Part shown: positions 15,002 to 20,485 of the stretch, in pieces | Layout: the number at the start of each line of letters is the position of its first letter | Position numbering within the stretch: position 1 is the first letter of the stretch | Translations under genes and position numbers: made by a program | The notes under the pieces: generated by a model | Seen by the model: only the letters and a program-made list of their open reading frames with translations | Database searches by the model: none | What the model was told of the DNA's origin: nothing | From: UBA9547 sp043769845 | GTDB taxonomy: Bacteria > Bacteroidota > Bacteroidia > Cytophagales > UBA9547 | DNA length: 20,485 nucleotides | Assembly (NCBI GenBank): GCA_043769845.1 | Contig: JAYVIX010000371.1 | Span: forward strand, 1-20,485 | Direction of reading: 5' to 3'

Positions 15002-15850
15002 CTACTGAACGATTACTTTTTTGGTAGAAACTTGGTTATCAGAAGTAAGTCTCACGATATACATGCCACTGCGTGCGATTTCGAAAGTAGCCTCACCGTT
15101 TACGTCAGTTTGTGCAACGGCAACTCCGTTTACATTTACGATTTGAACCGTAGCATTTTTAGGCGACAAAACAGTCATTTTGTTATCAACTACAGTGACC
15201 GAAGCGCCATTATCAAATTGTGAAGTTTTGCTCAGACCACTTGCTGAACCATTTACCGCAATGGTATGTATTCTAATGATGTTGTAGTTCCCAAAAATTC
15301 CCAGCATTACGTCATATGCATTTACTTGAATGCCATAAAATCCAGCACCGCTTGCATTCAAATTAGTTGCTGCTTCAACGTTAAGCCCTTGTCGAGCGAT
15401 TTGGCTAATTGAAAAAACCTAGAAGCGCCAGAGGCCGAATTTTCAAGATCAACTGTGGTAACATTTGGAAGTACCGAAGTAATAAGAGAGCCCGCTGGCT
15501 TGCCAGTTCCACTTTTGTTCAATTATACGTATCCTGGCCAAAGAATGGTTCTTGCAATTTGATTGTTTTTTACATCACAATTTGGAGCAATGCCTCCAGA
15601 TTTTATGGTTTATTTCACATCCAAACCATTGTAATTAACAGTTGTGTCGAAATTAGACAAGACCGCATCAAAATTGTGGGCTGCTGTGGTTGCTGGCTCT
15701 GTACCTGAAGCAGGACGAGTCTCATAGAACACTGATCCAATGTAACCTTTTTGTTTCCTGCCAGTATGAAATTTTTCTTGAAATAATTCTTGCGCTTTAG
15801 CAGCAAACGAAGCTGCAACAAACGATGAAAAGAGTAATTTTTTTTAACAT
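15002..15850 (-). pseudogene. Decayed T9SS type A cargo gene (two frameshifts, two stops)
   Basis: Three minus-strand frames can be joined into one protein. The ATG at 15850 is followed by an A8 tract. If that tract is read as A7, the protein begins 'MLKKLLFSSFVAASFAAKAQ', a textbook signal peptide; as written it stops at codon 18. The restored frame runs through '...FDTTVNYNGLDVK' to a TAA at 15610-15612. It resumes with 'TIKSGGIAPNCDVKNN' to a second TAA at 15523-15525. It continues to 'SASGASRFF', where a T6 coding tract (15412-15417) would need one more T to join 'SISQIARQGLNVEAATNLNAS'. The last part (from about 15220 down) is a T9SS type A sorting domain ending 'STKKVIVQ'. Both TAA codons could derive from CAA by one C-to-T change. 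The body of the protein is not a family I recognise. Two of the four lesions are in homopolymers and could be sequencing errors; the two stops are not explained that way. Confidence 0.8.
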
Positions 15851-15960
15851 GATTTGAAAATTAAGTTGTGAGAAATTAGTATTATAACATAACACAAGAA
15901 TCGGATCTATCTAAAAAGAAACGGTTCGCATTTTTGTACAAATCGCAGCTTAATTTATTT

Positions 15961-15999
15961 TTTTCTGATTTCTGACTGTTGTCAGTACATGTCAGAAAA
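15961..15999. promoter_or_regulatory. Nested inverted repeat with CTGAC/GTCAG boxes, candidate operator
   Basis: TTTTCTGA (15961-15968) is inverted as TCAGAAAA (15992-15999). Inside, CTGAC (15972-15976) is inverted as GTCAG (15981-15985), and a second GTCAG starts at 15991, exactly 10 bases after the first. It lies about 110 bases upstream of the decayed gene's ATG and downstream of the large surface-protein gene. The remainder of 15851-16136 is AT-rich with no gene seen. Confidence 0.35.
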
Positions 16000-16136
16000 T
16001 GAAAAGTAAACGTTGTAAGGCTTAATTATTTAGCAATAAATAATAACACTAATTATAAATAAATATTATACTAATCCGCAGAGTTTTCTATAGCTCTTCT
16101 TTTATATCGTTGAACTTTATAATGGGCAAACATTCC

Positions 16137-19100
16137 TCAATGAACAATCGTAAGATCGCCCACGATCTGGGCTTGGTTTACGTTTTCGATCACATAATAA
16201 TACGTGCCAGCGGGCAAGGCTTTGCCTGCAAATGTGCCATCGAAAGGTTGATTGTAGCCTTTCGACTGGAACACATTCGTTCCCCAGCGATTGAAAACCG
16301 CCACTTTTGCATTCGGATAAAGCTCTATTCCCTGAATAAGCCACAACTCATTTCCGTTTGAGGCACTGGTAATGATAGCATTGGGAATCACTAATTTCGA
16401 ACAATTCTTAGGCTTCAAAACCACACGCAACGTATCGCTCGTGCCACATTCGTTCGAGGCCGACACCTTCAAAGTGTCCGTAGCAGCATTTCCTTCTAGA
16501 TTTAATCTAATTGCATTTCCTTCAACAATCGCTTGGGCATACCGAGGATATTGCCACGAATAACTCACATTCGGGAGCAAATCGGTCTTGAATCCGATTT
16601 CGGCATCTTGGGCGCAATATTCATTTGGACTTTGAATGGTGCTCAGAATCGGAGCCGCCTCCTTGAACGAGATTGCAGGAATTGAAACGATTTTTGAAAA
16701 CGAACCACAAGCTAAATCTGTCGCATAATGTAGCAAAATCGAATCGTTTTTTGTAAATTTTATTAATATTTTTTCATTTGTTTCGTTTTCCAAAACGGTT
16801 CCATTTTTGAGCCATTCAAACGTTTGAGAAGCATTTCCATCTACGATTTGGCTCGAAATCGTGATTTCCTCATCTGGACAAATCGAAGATTTCGACAACC
16901 TTAGCGTAATTTCTGGCGTTACCGATTCGATAACTTTCAGTTTCAAACGATTAGAAAGTACCGTATTCGAGGCGATACACTTTTCTGTTGCACGTAATTC
17001 CAGCTCTACTTGGTCGCCATCGACTAGCGTATTGGACTGAAAACGTGTCGCATCGCTTTGTTTTCGACCATTAACCAACCAATGGTACGTTTTACCTTTC
17101 AGGTTAGGATTATTGTTGAGCTGAAAGAAAGCATCGCTGCCTGCACAAATACTCACATCGCCCGAAATCACAATCGCCACTCTAATTGAATCTAGCACTG
17201 TAATGGTTTTTTGTGCCGAAACCAAAATAGGTCTTGCACAGACCGCATCGCTTTTCATGGACGCTTTGATCGTGTGCGCCCCAGCCGCCAAATTGGCAAA
17301 CCGATTCACTGCACTCACACCATTGGACAATTGATTGTCCACTTCCCATGCAAAATTTGGATTTAAGCCCGTTTGGCTGGCATTCAACAAAACATGTATT
17401 GTTTCGTTTTTGCAAAAAACACTGTCCGAAGACATCGAAATACTTGGCCGAACGGTATCGTTCACCTGAATTTTGATTGTATTCGATCGGAAACTCGTGG
17501 GAACAGCACAATTCTGGCGAGGGTAAAAATTCAGATAAACACTATCCGCATTTTTGAACTTGCCTTTGAAATCAGGAAATAGATTGTTGGCAAGCCTTTT
17601 TCCATTTACATGCCATTGGTAAACGGCATTTGAAGCAGGCGTAATATTCAATTTCGGCTGAAGAAAAAGCGAATCGCCCGCACAAATCGCAGTGGGATTT
17701 GTGAGCGTCACCTGGTATTTCAAAATAGAATTGACGCTGATCTGAATTGTATTCGAAGTCACCACTTTTGGTCTGGCGCACATATCACTACTTTCCAAAG
17801 TCACCCATATTTTGTCTTGGTTTTGTAAGCCAGAAATGTTTACAACATTCCGATTTTCAGCACTTTGTGTTTCATTTACAAACCATTTAAAAATTGGGTT
17901 TGTGCCCATTTTTTGAGTCATAGCAGTATAAGTCGCCACATTTTGGTCGCAAATTGACAAATCGCCCGAGATCGAGATTTCTGGTTTTACGGTGTCTTTT
18001 AATTCAACGATTTTAAAATCAAACGCTTTTGTTGAAACCAAACAAGCCTCCGTACTCGTCAATTCCACGTTCACCGAATCGCCTTTTTTCAAGGATTTAG
18101 AAGAAAAAATAAATGAATTATTATTCATGTTATTTTGATTTACTTTCCAAACTAAATTTCCTCCAAAAGCGGTATTGGCTTGAAACGTAAACGAATCGCC
18201 AGTACAAATGCCGGTTTGGGTGATTAGAAGATTGATATTTGGCGTTCTTTTATCCTGAATAGAAATAGTGACATCTTTGGAAATGACTGATTTTGGATTT
18301 GCACAAGCATCCACACTTGTCATTTCGACCGTTAGTTTGTTTGAGTTTCTGAAATCACTTTTTGAAAAATTGGCGGTAGTTCCAGCCTCTTGTCCATTTA
18401 CTTTCCAAACAAATGTTGGATTTGTACCACCGCCAAAAAATTCAGCCTTGAAATTCATCAGCGTTCCTACGCACGCCACTGAATCGCCTTTGATCGTCAC
18501 TTTTGGCAAAATCGAAGAAACAACTTTCAAGGGAAAAAGTGCGGCATTCACCACATTTGGCCGAGCGCATTGGCCATTGCTTATGAGCTGAACCCGAATC
18601 GTGTCTTTGTCTTTTAGCGTAGCAGAACTAAAAATACTGTCGGTAGCCGTTTGAAGAATCTTGTTCACACGCCATTCGAAAACGGGAAGTGTTCCTTTGT
18701 TTTTGGTCGAAGCGGTGAATTTGATTTCGCTTCCTTGGCAGAAATCTGTACTTCCCAAGAGGCTGATTTCTGGTTTAATGGTATCTTTTACTACAAGGCC
18801 TATTTTGTTTGAAATGGCAGGAGGTGGCGTGACGCAGGTTTCGGTATTTGTCACGATTACCGAAACCGAATCCATTTTTTTCAGCGAAACAGTTTTAAAT
18901 ACATTAGAATTGTTTCTTTTATCTGTTTGGTTTATTCTCCATTGAAAACTTGGGTTTGCGCCTCCAAAATCCACACTGGCAGTGAAAGTGACCGAATCGC
19001 CTTGGCAAATTGTGGTGTTATCGGCCGCGATCGAAACCAGTGGTGTTACGTTTGGCTTGATCGTGATTTGTTTTTGCATTATGCCACTTGCCCCACATGC

Positions 19101-20485
19101 ATTTACAGCCTGAACAGAAATGGTACTGTTTAACGTCCCGAAATCAACCGCAATGCTCGAGCTGTCAGAATTTGTGGCAACAATACTTCCGCTTGTAAAT
19201 TTCCAACGGTATTTGGTAGCGTCTTGCACTAGTCCGACCGAATATTTTTGATCTCTCACATTAGCACACACCGACAGTTCACCAGTTATTGTGCTTGGGT
19301 TTGTCGGCACATTGTTGATTCTAAAAGCGGCACTTTCTGTCCCAATCGTGGCTGGATTCGAGGCCTTTACTCGGATTTTGTATCCATTACCAGACGCTGT
19401 GGCTGGCAAGGCGACCGTAATCGAAGTAGCCGAAACAGAAACTACATTGCCAATCGTGGTTGGGCTTGCAAAACTTCCAGAAGCATCCGAAAGCTCGGCC
19501 GTGAATGTATTTCCAGCAGTAAATGCACCCGTAGAAGTAAATGGAATCGAAAAAGATTCGCTTGTGCAAAAGGTGGTTTTGGGCGTTGCGGAGGTGGTAA
19601 TGGTGGGGGTATTTGTGGGGCAATCTGTGCCTTCGTACCATTTTACGTCATAATTGAAAAACTCTGCTTGTGTGCCGTCCATTGCCAAATAATAGGTATT
19701 GCCTGGTACAAAAGTAGTGACGTTGTAGGTGTAGGTCGAGTTAATAAAAATTCCACTGGAAGCAATCCTAATTCGCGAGGCACACGTTCCACTTAAAATT
19801 CCTGATTGTATATTCCCACTATCACTTACAATCTCAATTTTATCATTCTTGCATTTTGGGACAAACGAATACCAAATACTACTTTCAGTATATCCACTAC
19901 TTCCTACGTCTGTAGCTTTAGAATCAGCAAGAACGATTCCGTGATACTTGTTGGTACCGAATGCCCAATTCCCAGTTGTGGTAGTGTTGATCAAGGGCAA
20001 AACAGAGGCACAAGATTGGTTTGGGCTTCCTTTTACTATACCAGAAGTGCCAAAATTTATTTTCCAACTTATCACCACTGCCGAAGCAAAAAAATTCTTT
20101 TGAGTGGCATGTAATTTCCATGTTCCATTTGGATTAATACCGATATTAAAAGAGTTCAGATTGCCTCTTGGCTGATAAGAGTTAATGGGAGAAATGGTGG
20201 TAGGCCAATTTAAAAATTGAGGATCCGAGGGATTAATTGTAAAGATAAATTGGTTGGTATTGGCATCAAAATTGCTTCCTTGGTTCATGAGATATACAGC
20301 ATGACCACTAGGAGCAACCAAATACATTTCGATAGAAGCAAGAGGCTGTGCCGAACCTTTAATGTTGATTTCGAGAGAAGTGACACCAAGATTAATTCCA
20401 TCCAGATTGCCCAAGCCAGAAGCGGTGACAGAGTTTGCCAAAGTACCAAAAACAAAAGCAGGAATCGTACCCGAAGCGGCAGACG
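16137..20485 (-). CDS. Giant T9SS type B surface protein with P-domain and Ig-like modules, 5' partial
   Basis: The frame is open to the right edge. The first in-window start codon is an internal-looking TTG at 20441, and the residues before it (ending 'FVFGTLANSV') continue a folded domain, so the start lies outside. Numbering from that TTG gives 1434 residues. Residues up to 131 resemble a proprotein-convertase P domain (jelly-roll; 'IEMYLVAPSGHAVYLM', 'NGTWKLHATQ'). About 141-275 is a second beta-sandwich ('ESSIWYSFVP', 'GNTYYLAMDG'), and 290-378 is a further beta domain. About 380-1345 holds roughly eleven Ig/PKD-like modules (see the repeat entry). Residues 1349-1434 are the gliding-motility-associated C-terminal (T9SS type B) domain: 'LVIPNAIITSASNGNELW', 'VAVFNRWGTNVFQS', 'LPAGTYYYVIE'. 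The protein is probably displayed on the cell surface or secreted as an adhesin or a long stalk. No catalytic residues are recognisable in the visible part. Confidence 0.88.
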   Translation of the reverse strand, partial: SAASGTIPAFVFGTLANSVTASGLGNLDGINLGVTSLEINIKGSAQPLASIEMYLVAPSGHAVYLMNQGSNFDANTNQFIFTINPSDPQFLNWPTTISPINSYQPRGNLNSFNIGINPNGTWKLHATQKNFFASAVVISWKINFGTSGIVKGSPNQSCASVLPLINTTTTGNWAFGTNKYHGIVLADSKATDVGSSGYTESSIWYSFVPKCKNDKIEIVSDSGNIQSGILSGTCASRIRIASSGIFINSTYTYNVTTFVPGNTYYLAMDGTQAEFFNYDVKWYEGTDCPTNTPTITTSATPKTTFCTSESFSIPFTSTGAFTAGNTFTAELSDASGSFASPTTIGNVVSVSATSITVALPATASGNGYKIRVKASNPATIGTESAAFRINNVPTNPSTITGELSVCANVRDQKYSVGLVQDATKYRWKFTSGSIVATNSDSSSIAVDFGTLNSTISVQAVNACGASGIMQKQITIKPNVTPLVSIAADNTTICQGDSVTFTASVDFGGANPSFQWRINQTDKRNNSNVFKTVSLKKMDSVSVIVTNTETCVTPPPAISNKIGLVVKDTIKPEISLLGSTDFCQGSEIKFTASTKNKGTLPVFEWRVNKILQTATDSIFSSATLKDKDTIRVQLISNGQCARPNVVNAALFPLKVVSSILPKVTIKGDSVACVGTLMNFKAEFFGGGTNPTFVWKVNGQEAGTTANFSKSDFRNSNKLTVEMTSVDACANPKSVISKDVTISIQDKRTPNINLLITQTGICTGDSFTFQANTAFGGNLVWKVNQNNMNNNSFIFSSKSLKKGDSVNVELTSTEACLVSTKAFDFKIVELKDTVKPEISISGDLSICDQNVATYTAMTQKMGTNPIFKWFVNETQSAENRNVVNISGLQNQDKIWVTLESSDMCARPKVVTSNTIQISVNSILKYQVTLTNPTAICAGDSLFLQPKLNITPASNAVYQWHVNGKRLANNLFPDFKGKFKNADSVYLNFYPRQNCAVPTSFRSNTIKIQVNDTVRPSISMSSDSVFCKNETIHVLLNASQTGLNPNFAWEVDNQLSNGVSAVNRFANLAAGAHTIKASMKSDAVCARPILVSAQKTITVLDSIRVAIVISGDVSICAGSDAFFQLNNNPNLKGKTYHWLVNGRKQSDATRFQSNTLVDGDQVELELRATEKCIASNTVLSNRLKLKVIESVTPEITLRLSKSSICPDEEITISSQIVDGNASQTFEWLKNGTVLENETNEKILIKFTKNDSILLHYATDLACGSFSKIVSIPAISFKEAAPILSTIQSPNEYCAQDAEIGFKTDLLPNVSYSWQYPRYAQAIVEGNAIRLNLEGNAATDTLKVSASNECGTSDTLRVVLKPKNCSKLVIPNAIITSASNGNELWLIQGIELYPNAKVAVFNRWGTNVFQSKGYNQPFDGTFAGKALPAGTYYYVIENVNQAQIVGDLTIVH
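16407..19304 (-). repeat. About eleven tandem Ig/PKD-like modules, ~89-residue period
   Basis: Each module has one early Cys, a central Trp about 21 residues later, and a second Cys about 35 residues after that. First cysteines fall at residues 392, 479, 568, 657, 746, 831, 920, 1010, 1099, 1188 and 1276. Spacings are 87, 89, 89, 89, 85, 89, 90, 89, 89 and 88. The partner Trp residues are at 413, 501, 590, 679, 765, 853, 943, 1032, 1121, 1210 and 1296, and second cysteines at 449, 536, 625, 713, 800, 888, 978, 1068, 1155, 1245 and 1332. The nine inner modules share 'C.GD....F.A....G.NP.F.W.VN' and 'D.V.V.L.S...C..P'. The two outer ones have the more usual 'NxCGxS' PKD-like ending. Cys pairing within a module would suit an oxidising, extracellular setting. 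Confidence 0.85.

Noticed and set aside
15615..15821. Short minus-strand open frame of 68 residues in the decayed gene
   Set aside because: It is out of frame with the reconstructed signal peptide and body; the true reading frame in this stretch is a different one.
15838..15845. A8 tract in the signal-peptide region as a phase-variation switch
   Set aside because: Changing the tract length alone would not restore the protein, because two in-frame stops and a second frameshift lie downstream.
16407..19304. Regular ~267-base periodicity considered as a CRISPR-like or tandem DNA repeat
   Set aside because: The period is conserved in protein sequence (Cys-Trp-Cys spacing), with DNA diverged between copies; it is a protein domain array.
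19248..19796. Plus-strand open frame of 182 residues opposite the large surface-protein gene
   Set aside because: It is Arg/Ser/Cys-rich with no recognisable motif and is antisense to a conserved T9SS type B protein.
20439..20441. TTG at 20441 as the start of the large surface protein
   Set aside because: The open frame continues to the window edge with in-frame folded-domain sequence and no signal peptide after the TTG, so the start lies outside.
1..20485. tRNA, rRNA, insertion sequence or phage genes
   Set aside because: No cloverleaf-like stretch, transposase, integrase or terminal inverted repeat flanked by target duplication was recognised anywhere in the window.

Overview
The window looks like a chromosomal piece of a Bacteroidota genome, probably Cytophagales-like. 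Three predicted secreted proteins end in type IX secretion (T9SS) sorting domains: type A at 5949-6926 and in the broken gene at 15002-15850, and type B (gliding-motility-associated C-terminal type) at 16137-20485. Several upstream regions carry the Bacteroidota -7 motif TAnnTTTG, Shine-Dalgarno sites are weak or absent, and the DNA is AT-rich with A/T-tract hairpin terminators. I see no tRNA, rRNA, CRISPR array, insertion sequence or phage gene.

Layout. (1) 1-5736, plus strand: a tightly packed run of four genes encoding a large TPR protein (5' end outside the window), a DUF1266 protein, a beta-propeller-like protein with a helical tail, and a four-helix membrane protein. No function is known for the set. 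(2) 5737-6980: a secreted DUF4397 / T9SS type A protein behind an AT-rich promoter region rich in inverted repeats, followed by a strong bidirectional terminator. (3) 9758-7008, minus strand: a compact operon of flavin-reductase-like protein, cryptochrome DASH/photolyase, a small TIGR03643/DUF2805 protein and a DUF429 predicted RNase H-fold protein. The last three genes overlap. (4) 10035-11240, plus: an unrecognised lipoprotein, convergent with (5) 12448-11345, minus: a secreted, divergent OmpA-like protein. (6) 14837-12700, minus: a coiled-coil OmpA-family lipoprotein, a voltage-gated-type K+ channel with an unusual selectivity filter, and a DksA/TraR-like protein that has lost most of its zinc cysteines, ending at a clear terminator. 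(7) 15850-15002, minus: a decayed T9SS cargo gene with two frameshifts and two in-frame stops. (8) 20485-16137, minus: a very large T9SS type B surface protein, 5' end outside the window, with a P-domain-like region and about eleven tandem Ig/PKD-like modules on an almost exact 89-residue period.

How the genes may work together. The cry-DASH operon is the most coherent functional unit: a flavin reductase and a flavin-dependent light-driven DNA enzyme, translationally coupled to a small basic protein and a predicted nuclease fold. The four-gene TPR/DUF1266 cluster is the best candidate for an undescribed system, but nothing in the sequence reveals its activity. The remaining genes serve the cell envelope (lipoproteins, OmpA-type peptidoglycan binding, ion channel) and the T9SS-exported surface.
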